Source: Pararheinheimera marina (GTDB lineage: Bacteria; Pseudomonadota; Gammaproteobacteria; Enterobacterales; Alteromonadaceae). Taken from it: a DNA stretch of 64,000 nt. The first letter of the stretch is position 1, and each line of letters begins with the position of its first letter. The DNA is taken from NCBI RefSeq assembly GCF_042654345.1, contig NZ_JBHSGB010000017.1:372001-436000 (forward strand), given 5' to 3'. Positions 18,309 to 26,969 of the stretch are shown here, one piece after another. Below the pieces are notes generated by a model, which saw nothing but the letters and a program-made list of their open reading frames with translations, did no database searches and had not been told where the DNA came from. The position numbers and the translations under genes are program-made.

Positions 18309-19271
18309 TTAGCCTAGCAGACTCAGTGCTAACTGAGGGCGCTGATTTGCCTGAGCCAGAATGGCCTGGCTGGCTTGTTGCAGGATTTGATTTTGTGTCA
18401 GCTTTGCCGTTTCAGCCGCAAAGTCCGCATCTTTAATACGGGAATTTGCTGCCGACAGGTTTTCGGCAATGTTGGATTGGTTGTTGATTGTGGATTGGAA
18501 ACGGTTTTGCACCGCACCCAGCTCTGCACGTTTTTTATCCACTACAGCAATCAATGCATCCATACCTGCCAACACAGCCTGGGCATTACCCTGGCTGGAT
18601 ACGCTGATATCTTTGGTAAAGACGCTTGCAAAGGTATAAGAGCTCGCACTTTGAGTACCACCGACATCACTGACACCTGCAGCCAAAGTACCCAGAGTTT
18701 TTCCGGTTACCGCACTTGCAATATTGGCAATACCAGACAGAGTGAAGCCGCCATTTGTAGCTAATGAGTTTGCAGATCCGCCGACGCTTTTCATTGAAAA
18801 ACTGATCGCCTGCACCGCGTCAGCACCGACCTGGAAGTTGGCTTCATAGGTACCATCCAGCAAGTTAGTGCCACCGAAGGTAGTGTCTTTTGCAATACGG
18901 TTTACTTCAGTCATTAATGCCTGAATTTCTTCCTGAATAGCCAGACGGTCTTCGTCTGTATTAGAACCGTTAGCAGCCTGAGAAGCCAGAGTCCGGACCC
19001 GCTGGAAGGAGTTGGTAATTTCATTCATTGCACCTTCAGCGGTTTGCGCCAAAGAGATACCGTCATTCGCGTTACGGATCCCCTGGTTCAGACCATTAAC
19101 CTGTCCAGTCAGACGGTTACTAATCTGCAAGCCTGCCGCATCATCTGACGCGCTGTTGATACGATAACCAGACGATAAACGCTGGAACGCTTTGTCTAAC
19201 TGACTACCTGAGCCCATCAATTGGCGCTGAGCATTTAACGAACTGACGTTAGTGTTTACATATAAAGCCAT
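18309..19271 (-). CDS. fliC: flagellin (third in the tandem)
   Basis: A 320-aa flagellin with canonical ends: MALYVNTNVSSLNAQRQLMGS at the N-terminus and ANSRIKDADFAAETAKLTQ with a final SLLG at the C-terminus, forming the D0 and D1 coiled coils. The central part (about 175-230) is short and rich in serine, threonine and glycine, the likely sites for Maf-dependent glycosylation. It is very similar to the gene at 20824, and clearly closer to it than to 19553. A sigma-28 promoter lies upstream. Confidence 0.96.
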   Translation of the reverse strand: MALYVNTNVSSLNAQRQLMGSGSQLDKAFQRLSSGYRINSASDDAAGLQISNRLTGQVNGLNQGIRNANDGISLAQTAEGAMNEITNSFQRVRTLASQAANGSNTDEDRLAIQEEIQALMTEVNRIAKDTTFGGTNLLDGTYEANFQVGADAVQAISFSMKSVGGSANSLATNGGFTLSGIANIASAVTGKTLGTLAAGVSDVGGTQSASSYTFASVFTKDISVSSQGNAQAVLAGMDALIAVVDKKRAELGAVQNRFQSTINNQSNIAENLSAANSRIKDADFAAETAKLTQNQILQQASQAILAQANQRPQLALSLLG

Positions 19272-19370
19272 GATTGCCTCCGCTTTATTTTTAGTTAATC
19301 AGGCCTGCCTCCTACCCCTAAGTGACAGATCCGATCCTGGTGAGCACCTGATACAAGTCCTCTAAGCTGT

Positions 19371-19397
19371 GTATCGGCAACATCTCTAAAGGCTTTA
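19371..19397 (-). promoter_or_regulatory. sigma-28 promoter of flagellin 18309-19271
   Basis: Read on the minus strand, TAAAGCCT (19397-19390), 11 bases, then GCCGATAC (19378-19371). This matches the FliA consensus TAAAGTTT-N11-GCCGATAA with exact spacing, and lies about 100 bases before the start codon. Confidence 0.85.
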
Positions 19398-19471
19398 ATA
19401 TTATTTTGAAAAAATTCAATAAAAATACTCAACCGAATGAAAAATAACGATTTATTTTTTATTTTTAGCTC

Positions 19472-19511
19472 TAAAAAAACAAACTCCCGCTCAGGTTGCC
19501 CTGAGCGGGAG
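19472..19511 (-). terminator. rho-independent terminator after flagellin 19553-20521
   Basis: A perfect 12-bp stem (CTCCCGCTCAGG at 19484-19495 and its complement at 19500-19511) with a four-base loop is followed on the minus strand by a U-rich run, about 40 bases after the stop codon. Confidence 0.9.
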
Positions 19512-19552
19512 AAGGAGATGGGAATAAATAAGAGGTGTTAATTAATGAATAA

Positions 19553-20521
19553 TTAACCTTGCAGCAAGCTTAATGCTGCCTGAGGCCGCTGATTGGCCTG
19601 AGCAAGAATGGTCTGGCTGGCTTGCTGCAGAATTTGGTTTTTTGTCAGTTTTGCAGTTTCTTCCGCAAAATCGGCATCCTTAATCCGTGAACGGGCTGCC
19701 GACAGATTCTCGGCAATATTCGCCTGGTTATTGATGGCTGATTGAAAGCGGTTTTGTACGGCACCCAATTCAGCACGTTTTTTGTCAACAACCGCAATTA
19801 ATGAATCCATACCGGCTAACACGGCTTGGGCGTTGCCCTGACTGGATACGCTGATACTGTCTGCCAGAAACACATTCGCAAAGGTATAAGCGGTCGCATC
19901 CTGCACGCCACCTACATCACTCACACCGGCAGCCAAAGTGCCCAGTGCTTTGCCTGTCACCGCACTGGCAATACCTGCAATGCCCGACAAGGTAAAGCCA
20001 CCATTGGCAGTCATTGTGTTGGCACTATTGCCGACATACTTCATCGAGAAACCGATAGTCTGCACTGCATCGGCCCCGACCTGGAAATTGGCTTCATAAT
20101 TACCATTCAGCAGGTTTTGCCCACCGAAAGTGGTATCAGAAGCAATACGGTTGACCTCTTTCATTAAAGCGCGGATTTCTTCCTGAATAGCGATCCGATC
20201 TTCGTCAGTGTTCGAACCGTTGGCGGCTTGTTGGGCCAAAGTACGAACGCGCTGAAACATCGAGGTCACTTCATTCATCGCACCTTCAGCAGTCTGTGCT
20301 AACGAGATACCGTCATTGGCGTTACGGTTACCTTGCTGTAAACCCATAATCTGCGATTGCAGACGGTCAGTGATTTGTAAACCTGCCGCATCATCTGCCG
20401 CACTGTTGATCCGGAAGCCGGATGACAATCTTAAGAATGCTTGGTCCAGACCCAAACCTGAACTCATTAACTGGCGTTGGGCGTTTAACGAACTGACGTT
20501 AGTATTAACAAATAATGGCAT
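19553..20521 (-). CDS. fliC: flagellin (second in the tandem, most divergent)
   Basis: A 322-aa flagellin starting MPLFVNTNVSSLNAQRQLMSS and ending SLLQG. It keeps the D0/D1 motifs (SLAQTAEGAMNEV, AARSRIKDADFAEETAKL) but differs from the two flanking copies at many positions, for example AFLRLSSGFRINSAADD. It has its own sigma-28 promoter and its own terminator, so it can be expressed independently. The divergence suggests a distinct place or role in the filament. Confidence 0.96.
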   Translation of the reverse strand: MPLFVNTNVSSLNAQRQLMSSGLGLDQAFLRLSSGFRINSAADDAAGLQITDRLQSQIMGLQQGNRNANDGISLAQTAEGAMNEVTSMFQRVRTLAQQAANGSNTDEDRIAIQEEIRALMKEVNRIASDTTFGGQNLLNGNYEANFQVGADAVQTIGFSMKYVGNSANTMTANGGFTLSGIAGIASAVTGKALGTLAAGVSDVGGVQDATAYTFANVFLADSISVSSQGNAQAVLAGMDSLIAVVDKKRAELGAVQNRFQSAINNQANIAENLSAARSRIKDADFAEETAKLTKNQILQQASQTILAQANQRPQAALSLLQG

Positions 20522-20621
20522 TTTAAACTCTCCTCATCTCATTTTTTACAAAGCGGTTGGGCTCTCACCCCCAACCATTTTGCTCTCTCGATGTCCGGTC
20601 TCTCACCTCCGGACACCCTTT

Positions 20622-20648
20622 ATAACGGCGCCTCAGAAAATAACTTTA
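20622..20648 (-). promoter_or_regulatory. sigma-28 promoter of flagellin 19553-20521
   Basis: Minus-strand TAAAGTTA (20648-20641), 11 bases, then GCCGTTAT (20629-20622). Spacing is exact and only single bases differ from the FliA consensus. The transcript would have a leader of about 95 bases. Confidence 0.85.
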
Positions 20649-20754
20649 AAAAATTTTAAATTAATTTTTTCCCATTAAAATCAATAACTTAAATAAAAAT
20701 TTGGCGGAATTTTATTGCCTAAAACGGCATTGCCGCAGGCAATAATTTGCCAAT

Positions 20755-20780
20755 AAAAAAAGCCGCGCTAAGCGCGGCTT
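20755..20780 (-). terminator. rho-independent terminator after flagellin 20824-21786
   Basis: AGCCGCGC (20761-20768) pairs with GCGCGGCT (20772-20779) and is followed on the minus strand by seven U residues (A-run 20755-20761 on plus). Confidence 0.88.
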
Positions 20781-20823
20781 TCGACTGAGAGATTGAGAGA
20801 GAGAATAAGAGAGATTTAAAAGC

Positions 20824-21786
20824 TTAACCTAACAAGCTCAACGCAGCCTGAGGGCGCTGGTTGGCTTGGGCCAAAATGGTTTGGCTGGCTTGTTGCAGGA
20901 TCTGGAACTGCGTCAGTTTTGCAGTTTCAGCCGCAAAATCCGCATCTTTGATACGTGACGCTGCTGCCGACAGGTTTTCGGCAATGTTGGATTGGTTGTT
21001 GATTGTGGATTGGAAACGGTTTTGCACCGCACCCAGCTCTGCACGCTTTTTATCCACAACAGCAATCAATGCATCCATACCTGCCAACACAGCCTGAGCA
21101 TTACCTTGGCTGGATACGCTGATATCTTTGGTAAAGACGCTTGCAAAGGTATAAGAGCTCGCGCTTTGAGTACCACCGACATCACTCACGCCGGCAGCCA
21201 GAGAACCTAAAGTCTTGCCTGTTACAGCGCTGGCGATACCTGCGATACCTGATAAGGTGAAACCACCATTGGCAACCAGGGAGTTTGCTGAACCGCCCAC
21301 GTTTTTCATGGAAAAGCCGATGGTTTGTACAGCGTCAGCACCGACCTGGAAGTTGGCTTCATAGGTACCGTCCAGCAAATTAGTACCACCAAAGGTGGTG
21401 TCTTTTGCGATACGGTTTACTTCGGTCATCAGTGACTGAATTTCTTCCTGAATAGCCAAACGGTCTTCGTCTGTATTCGAACCGTTGGCCGCTTGTGACG
21501 CCAGAGTACGTACACGCTGGAACATACTGGTCACTTCGTTCATCGCACCTTCAGCAGTCTGCGCCAGAGAGATACCGTCGTTGGCATTACGGTTACCCTG
21601 TTGCAAACCCTGAATTTGTGAATTCAGACGGTCAGTGATTTGTAAGCCGGCGGCATCGTCGCGGGCACTGTTGATTCGGTAACCAGAGGATAAGCGTTGG
21701 AATGCTTGATCCAGTTGGTTGCCTGAGCCCATTAATTGCCGCTGTGCATTTAATGAGCTGACGTTGGTATTGACATATAAGGCCAT
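20824..21786 (-). CDS. fliC: flagellin (first in the tandem)
   Basis: A 320-aa flagellin with MALYVNTNVSSLNAQRQLMGS at the start and AASRIKDADFAAETAKLTQ near the end. It differs from the third copy at scattered positions, mainly at residues about 45-85, where it instead matches the second copy (QITDRLNSQIQGLQQGNRNAND). This mosaic pattern suggests past gene conversion. Transcription starts at the sigma-28 site 21853-21879 and ends at its own terminator. Confidence 0.96.
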   Translation of the reverse strand: MALYVNTNVSSLNAQRQLMGSGNQLDQAFQRLSSGYRINSARDDAAGLQITDRLNSQIQGLQQGNRNANDGISLAQTAEGAMNEVTSMFQRVRTLASQAANGSNTDEDRLAIQEEIQSLMTEVNRIAKDTTFGGTNLLDGTYEANFQVGADAVQTIGFSMKNVGGSANSLVANGGFTLSGIAGIASAVTGKTLGSLAAGVSDVGGTQSASSYTFASVFTKDISVSSQGNAQAVLAGMDALIAVVDKKRAELGAVQNRFQSTINNQSNIAENLSAAASRIKDADFAAETAKLTQFQILQQASQTILAQANQRPQAALSLLG

Positions 21787-21852
21787 AGTTACACCCTCAA
21801 TCTATCGGTTAGGTAGTGACACCGGACAACTTTTGTCACCGGCTTAAACAGG

Positions 21853-21879
21853 TTATCGGACGGCAAAGAATTTCCTTTA
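21853..21879 (-). promoter_or_regulatory. sigma-28 promoter of flagellin 20824-21786
   Basis: Minus-strand TAAAGGAA (21879-21872), 11 bases, then TCCGATAA (21860-21853): FliA-type with exact spacing, about 67 bases before the start codon. Confidence 0.82.
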
Positions 21880-22506
21880 GAAAAATTTTTACTGCCACTT
21901 TCTGCCGCTACCACTTATCCATCTGATCTTAAAAGATAAAAATATTAGAAATTAGGCAAAACAATGCCTCAGCCGGCTATTTAGGTAATACCAAAATAAT
22001 CCAGCTCAATGCCCTGCAACTATCAGAGACAAAGTGGCACGTAAATCGCATAATCCCTATGTGCCAATCACCCGTCGGGTAATTGACGCACCAGGAACTC
22101 TAAGCAATAGCCTCCGCTTGAAGTCACTGGAATCGCGCCCCCTGAAACTACCCCTTTCGTTCAGGGGGCGCTCTCCACGCCGCCTCCGCGTACAACACCA
22201 CTTTGATCATCCCTTCATGCACCCATACAGATCTCTTATTTAGCCCGACGCCAACCCTGAATCGAACCATTCAGGCACAAAGAAACGTCGGCAGTTTGCT
22301 GCCTGCACGTGGCAAAATACTCTGAACTACAGGCAAATAAATGCCTGAAAGACAACGTACATATGCCGCAGATAGCAATGACCTGTATCAGCGATTAACA
22401 CTATTTCCCGATTGGAACTGCTCTAGCCCCTTAGAGAAAAGTGGCAAAAAGAGGGATCACTTGAATAACATAACTAAACCTTTACTTTTCTGGTTCTCTA
22501 TATGTT
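21880..22506. other. gene-poor stretch between flagellins and flgL
   Basis: I see no convincing gene here; the open frames at 22034-22243 and 22341-22562 lack homology and ribosome-binding sites. The stretch holds a perfect 12-bp inverted repeat (22135-22146 with 22160-22171, GCGCCCCCTGAA arms) inside a GC-rich block that could be a dispersed structured repeat. Its right side is bounded by an orphan sigma-28 site pointing into it. A four-codon frame (M-L-F-K-stop) follows that site after an AAAGG sequence. Confidence 0.5.
22135..22171. repeat. perfect 12-bp inverted repeat
   Basis: GCGCCCCCTGAA at 22135-22146 is exactly complementary to 22160-22171 with a 13-base loop. No U-run follows on either strand, so it is not a simple terminator. 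It may be the core of a dispersed non-coding repeat; this would have to be tested by genome-wide search. Confidence 0.6.
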
Positions 22507-22533
22507 GTATCGGTGCGGAATGGCCAAACTTTA
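22507..22533 (-). promoter_or_regulatory. orphan sigma-28 promoter
   Basis: Minus-strand TAAAGTTT (22533-22526), 11 bases, then ACCGATAC (22514-22507). The -35 box is a perfect FliA match and the spacing exact. No protein gene follows for over 700 bases, and the next transcript (flagellin 20824) has its own site. Confidence 0.65.
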
Positions 22534-22580
22534 GGGAGTTGCAGAAAATCTTAATCAATTGATAGTTATAGATAAAAATA

Positions 22581-22626
22581 AGAAATAACAAAAAAGCGCC
22601 CTGGTAGGCGCTTTTTTGTTATTTCT
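22581..22626. terminator. bidirectional terminator after flgL
   Basis: A perfect 20-bp inverted repeat (22581-22600 and 22607-22626) around a six-base loop, with GCGCC/GGCGC at the top and an A/T-rich base. It gives a U-run on both strands and lies 12 bases after the flgL stop. Confidence 0.9.
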
Positions 22627-22638
22627 AAAAGAAAATGT

Positions 22639-23868
22639 TTAGCTAATGTAATCGAACAGGCTCATGCCTGTGATTTTACTAAAGGTGGCTTGGACAGCCT
22701 GCAAAGCTGTTTCTTCTTTTGTGATGTTGGTAATAGCAGTCACATAATCGACTTCTACAATACTGGCTTTATGGCTTTTCGTCGCAATTTGCAAATCTTC
22801 ATTACCACCATAAATACTATCCAGGATATTAATATGTCCACCAACCAGGGATTGCGCTGAGCCTATTTTCAGGCTGGAATTATCCAACTCGACGATACTG
22901 TCAGAGACCTGCGCAGCAAGTACATCGCCTGAAATCCCCGAATTAACCTGATTAATCAGTTCAGTCAGCGAGTCCAGAATATTGGTCTTTTCTGGCGCAG
23001 CCATATTAAAAGTGACATCACCACCTACTGCAGCGCCTGTGACTTCTATTTCCAAACCAGCAAAATTTACCGGTTGGCCAGGCGTATAATTTCCGGTTGC
23101 CGCAGGTGTCGCACTGCCGCCAACATAGACTTCATAGGTATCAGGTACACCAGCAACCAACGCAACCCTCACCGAGTTATCGGCGGCTGGCAAGCCACTG
23201 TAATTAGCCCGGAAAAAGCTGTCATACACACTTTGGTTAGACACATCTACCTGTGCCGCGGTTACAGGCGCATTGACTGTCGGCGTCGTGGTAGTAAAAC
23301 GCTTATCCACGCCATCAAATACGTTTTTACCGCTGGCATTGGCAGGAATAGTGACAGATAAACCGACCTGTAACTCTTTAACCCCTTCATCCCCTCTGAA
23401 TTCATATTTGCCTGTCGCACTGTTGTACTCATAAGGCTGGGTCTGATCTTTATAACCTGAGAATAAATATCCGCCTAATTCATCACGGCTATTCATCAGG
23501 TCGAAGATTTGGTCGCGAATTGCCGTTAACTGGCTGGTGACCGCTTCCCTATCGTCCGGGTCATAGGATCCATTTCCCAGTGACAAAGTTAAGGTCCTGG
23601 CATCCTGGATGGCCCCTTTGATATTACTCAGAACCGTTTCCTGCAGGGTCAGACTATTTTTAACCGCTTGGTTATTCACCTGAAACTGTGCAGTCTGTTG
23701 AATGTTTTGCTCGAGGGAAATGGCCCGGGCAGACCCCGAAGGGTCGTCTGATGGTGTCAGGATCCGGGTTTGCTTCTCAAGTTGCGCAGATGCTTTCAGT
23801 AAGCGCTCCTGCGTTGAAGTTATTGAGTTAATCCCTTGATTATATTGCATATTAAATGTTATGCGCAT
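22639..23868 (-). CDS. flgL: hook-filament junction protein FlgL
   Basis: A 409-aa hook-associated protein 3. The N-terminus MRITFNMQYNQGINSI and the QTRILTPSDDPSGSARAISLEQ region are typical, and the C-terminal helix ends in TFSKITGMSLFDYIS. It joins FlgK to the filament. It starts two bases after the flgK stop and shares its promoter. Confidence 0.95.
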   Translation of the reverse strand: MRITFNMQYNQGINSITSTQERLLKASAQLEKQTRILTPSDDPSGSARAISLEQNIQQTAQFQVNNQAVKNSLTLQETVLSNIKGAIQDARTLTLSLGNGSYDPDDREAVTSQLTAIRDQIFDLMNSRDELGGYLFSGYKDQTQPYEYNSATGKYEFRGDEGVKELQVGLSVTIPANASGKNVFDGVDKRFTTTTPTVNAPVTAAQVDVSNQSVYDSFFRANYSGLPAADNSVRVALVAGVPDTYEVYVGGSATPAATGNYTPGQPVNFAGLEIEVTGAAVGGDVTFNMAAPEKTNILDSLTELINQVNSGISGDVLAAQVSDSIVELDNSSLKIGSAQSLVGGHINILDSIYGGNEDLQIATKSHKASIVEVDYVTAITNITKEETALQAVQATFSKITGMSLFDYIS

Positions 23869-23870
23869 AC

Positions 23871-25910
23871 TTACCTCGTTGCCTGCAACAACGTATCAAA
23901 AATCGACTGCGATGCTGACAGAATTTTTGCTGCTGCAGCATACGTTTGCTGGAACCTCACTAAGTCCGCCGCTTCTTCATCCATGCTAACGCCTGACAGG
24001 GACTCATTCCAGGCCGATGTTTGTTCTAACAGTGCCGATTGCGCACTCAGATTGATCTTGGCCTGACTGGTCCGTTCGCCGATATAACCCACCATACTGC
24101 CATACGCCTGAGTGAAGCTTTGATACTTATCGGCATTGGGAATGTTTTCTGCAGAAATTCGTACCGTATCAGAATTCTGTAGCTGGCCGAGCAACAAACC
24201 ATTGCGGTTATCTTTAAAGCCGCCGACATTGTAATCAATGGTAAAGGTATCCCCTGCCGTCGGCACGCCACTGATGGAAAAGTCAAAACCTGCATTGGCA
24301 AACGAAGGGAAATTGCTCAGAAAATCATCGTAGTTGTTGCTTGGGAAGGTATAGGTTTCTGTGGTGCCATTATTGTCATTCACTTCAAATTGGTTGCCCC
24401 CTAAGTAGGTAATAGTCAGTGGCTGACCTGAGTTGAAGGTTGAAGGAGCACTCAGCAAATCAGTGGCGCCACCTATACTGCTGACCTGAATACCTTCGAC
24501 CTGCGCATTGCCCAAATTAGTGACCGCCTTATCACCGACCAGAGGAGACGCCAGCGCGATAGCATTCGGTCTGTTAGTGGCTAACTCTACATTGGCAGCT
24601 GCATCGGCCAAAGGCTTTAGAAGGAATGCATCGCCGGCAGCAAAGGCGGTACCGCCGTTTGTGATAGTAAATTCCAGGCCAAATAAATCTTCGGTTCCAG
24701 ATGACGTAAAGGTATAAGGACCTGCGCCAGTCAAGGTGTAATCCGTCGCTGGCGGTTCTGGTCTGGTACTGATCACATTCCCTTCAGCATCGACCGCCTG
24801 AACGGTAAATTGAGTAGCGCTGGAGAACACAACCTTAAAATTGTTAGCAGGCACTTCCGTGCCTAGTGTCGGAACGAAAGTACCAGACACTGTGCCTGTG
24901 CCGACATTTTTTGTATAAGGCAAGCCGGAGAAGGCCGGCAGTTTAAAGATGTCTTGCCCTATTAACCCATCGCCGTCCATACCGAGTTTATTTTGCGTGT
25001 TAAAGGCGTCTGCAAAGGTCACGGCCAGCTGACCAAGCTGAAGTTGCGCTGGCTCCAGAATGTCCGAGCGGAACTTCAATAAACCACCAATTTTGCCGCC
25101 GATATCATTTTCATCAACGCTGGAGACTATGCTGCTTTTGCCATTCACCTGCAGCTGCAGCGTCTGACGCTTCGGATCCGGATTGCCCGATACATTAAAT
25201 AAATTAAATTTACCGTCTTCCATCACCAGGGATTGCCCTGTGCCCATAAATATCTGCTTCTCACCGTTGGATGCATCCAGTACCTGGATGTCCATCAGCT
25301 CAGATAATTTGCGGATGGTTTCGTCACGTTTGTCTAATAAATCCAGTGGTGGTGGCTTTGCCGGGTTGGTGCCGTAATTCAGAATTTCACGGTTTAAGGT
25401 GGCAATGGAGTTGATGTATGAATTCGCTTCCTGTGCATAGACAGACAGCTGTTCATTTACATAAGTGCCCTGGTCCAGCACCTGACTGGACAAGGTACTG
25501 AATTTGTTTAAAAGCGTCTGTGCGCCACCAATCACCAGTTGACGGGCAGCACTACTGGACGGGTCGTTAATTGCCGTCTGCAACTGGGTAAATAAATTCG
25601 AAATGCCGGTTGAAATACTGTTGGATGAGTCAGCAAACAAGGAATCCACCCGGCTCGCCTCGGATACATATTGACTGGCATAGCCCACTGCGCTGGTATC
25701 ACGCCACAATTGCTTTAACGCAAAGCTGTTCACCAGGCGCTCTGTGGTGCCACGACCTACGCCCAGACCCAGAATATTAGCTTCGAATTCAGTACGTTGC
25801 CGGGTGTACCCTTCTGAATTGACGTTCGCAATATTGTTACTGGTGGTGGACAGCAAGGCTGCACTCGACAAAATTGCTGAGGTACCAATTTTTAACAAGT
25901 TATCCGACAT
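23871..25910 (-). CDS. flgK: hook-filament junction protein FlgK
   Basis: A 679-aa hook-associated protein 1. It has the rod/hook N-terminal motif ALLSTTSNNIANVNSEGYTRQ and the C-terminal DEEAADLVRFQQTYAAAAKILSASQSIFDTLL. The middle region (about 330-590) is longer than in enteric FlgK (547 aa), accounting for the extra length. A sigma-28 site lies just upstream, so flgKL are late genes separable from flgFGHIJ. Confidence 0.96.
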   Translation of the reverse strand: MSDNLLKIGTSAILSSAALLSTTSNNIANVNSEGYTRQRTEFEANILGLGVGRGTTERLVNSFALKQLWRDTSAVGYASQYVSEASRVDSLFADSSNSISTGISNLFTQLQTAINDPSSSAARQLVIGGAQTLLNKFSTLSSQVLDQGTYVNEQLSVYAQEANSYINSIATLNREILNYGTNPAKPPPLDLLDKRDETIRKLSELMDIQVLDASNGEKQIFMGTGQSLVMEDGKFNLFNVSGNPDPKRQTLQLQVNGKSSIVSSVDENDIGGKIGGLLKFRSDILEPAQLQLGQLAVTFADAFNTQNKLGMDGDGLIGQDIFKLPAFSGLPYTKNVGTGTVSGTFVPTLGTEVPANNFKVVFSSATQFTVQAVDAEGNVISTRPEPPATDYTLTGAGPYTFTSSGTEDLFGLEFTITNGGTAFAAGDAFLLKPLADAAANVELATNRPNAIALASPLVGDKAVTNLGNAQVEGIQVSSIGGATDLLSAPSTFNSGQPLTITYLGGNQFEVNDNNGTTETYTFPSNNYDDFLSNFPSFANAGFDFSISGVPTAGDTFTIDYNVGGFKDNRNGLLLGQLQNSDTVRISAENIPNADKYQSFTQAYGSMVGYIGERTSQAKINLSAQSALLEQTSAWNESLSGVSMDEEAADLVRFQQTYAAAAKILSASQSIFDTLLQATR

Positions 25911-25934
25911 ACCAGGCTCCGGCTCCAGGCTGCG

Positions 25935-25961
25935 TTATCGGCAGCCAACATAATTTCTTTA
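25935..25961 (-). promoter_or_regulatory. sigma-28 promoter of flgK-flgL
   Basis: Minus-strand TAAAGAAA (25961-25954), 11 bases, then GCCGATAA (25942-25935). The -10 box is a perfect FliA match. It overlaps the flgJ stop codon, 25 bases before the flgK start. Confidence 0.88.
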
Positions 25962-26969
25962 CGACTTTTTAATTGCTAGCAGGTTTCGTGCCTGTTTAAA
26001 GGTGTCACTGTTAAACACCGACCAGATTTTTTGTGCATAGTTAGGATCGGTAGCATAACCCGCCGCCTGCAATTGCTGAAAATAAGCTTTAGGGTTGTTA
26101 CTGACATCCAGTGCCTGCTGATAACGGGGATTATTCTGGATGAAATCAGCATAGTCGTTCAGGCTTTGTTCCGGCGAACTGTAAGCCCGAAAACGGGCTT
26201 TTTCTTTTGACGCAACACCCTGGCGATATTCCAGCGTGTCCACCACGGCCACATCGCCTTGCCAGCCGTTATTGGCTTTAATGCCGAAGAAGTTAAAGCT
26301 ATTTTCGCCTTCCCCGGTTTTGAACATACGCTGGCCCCAGCCCGTCTCAAGTGCCGCTTGCGCCAGCAATGCCAATGGTTCCAGGCCAAGTTTTGCCGCC
26401 GCCTGCTCGGCCGCTGGCAACAACTTGCGGACAAACTCTGCAGGTTCAGAAAAATCCCAGTCCGCTTCACTGTCGCTTTCCGGCGTCGGTGCAGCGGCTG
26501 ATGGCACTGGAACGGTAAACGACGTCTCTTCAGGCAATGCCTGAGTAGCTTTAGAAGCCAGACTTTGCACCTGGGCGACCGATTGGCTTTCACCACCACG
26601 CCCGTGCGGCATTCTAAATTCTGTCGACTGCCCGTCTTCCGCCCTTTTTTTGCCTTGCTGAGGCTTCAGTTGCTGCACTATCAAATCAGCCAGCCCCAGA
26701 CTGCCATTTTCAGACAGTTCAGTCGCCAGTTGTTTGTCGTACATATCCCGATAGAACTCTGTGGTCTGACTGTTCATCATGCCATCAGCTTCAAAGGCTT
26801 CATTGGCTTTACGCATGCTGGACAGCAGCATACTCATGAAAATTGATTCGAACTGTTTGGCCGCCTGCTTTAATGCCGCATCATCATTTTGATTTTGCGC
26901 CGATTTAGCTTTCAGTTGCTGCAGGCTGCCAAGGTCATGGTAATTGACCTGTTGTTCGACGCGTTTCAT
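25959..26969 (-). CDS. flgJ: flagellar rod assembly protein and muramidase FlgJ
   Basis: A 336-aa two-domain protein. Residues about 15-100 are the rod-capping domain (AAKQFESIFMSMLLSSMRKAN). Residues about 185-335 are a glucosaminidase domain (LEPLALLAQAALETGWGQRMF, NSFNFFGIKANNGWQGD) that opens peptidoglycan for the rod. A proline- and serine-rich linker separates them. It starts directly after the flgI stop. Confidence 0.94.
   Translation of the reverse strand: MKRVEQQVNYHDLGSLQQLKAKSAQNQNDDAALKQAAKQFESIFMSMLLSSMRKANEAFEADGMMNSQTTEFYRDMYDKQLATELSENGSLGLADLIVQQLKPQQGKKRAEDGQSTEFRMPHGRGGESQSVAQVQSLASKATQALPEETSFTVPVPSAAAPTPESDSEADWDFSEPAEFVRKLLPAAEQAAAKLGLEPLALLAQAALETGWGQRMFKTGEGENSFNFFGIKANNGWQGDVAVVDTLEYRQGVASKEKARFRAYSSPEQSLNDYADFIQNNPRYQQALDVSNNPKAYFQQLQAAGYATDPNYAQKIWSVFNSDTFKQARNLLAIKKS

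Noticed and set aside
22034..22562. Open frames of 69 and 73 codons between flagellins and flgL
   Set aside because: No ribosome-binding site, no recognisable motifs; one spans the GC-rich hairpin and the other runs antisense through the orphan sigma-28 site.
26159..26599. 146-codon minus-strand open frame inside flgJ
   Set aside because: Arginine-, serine- and cysteine-rich shadow of the GC-rich flgJ sequence in another frame, without homology.
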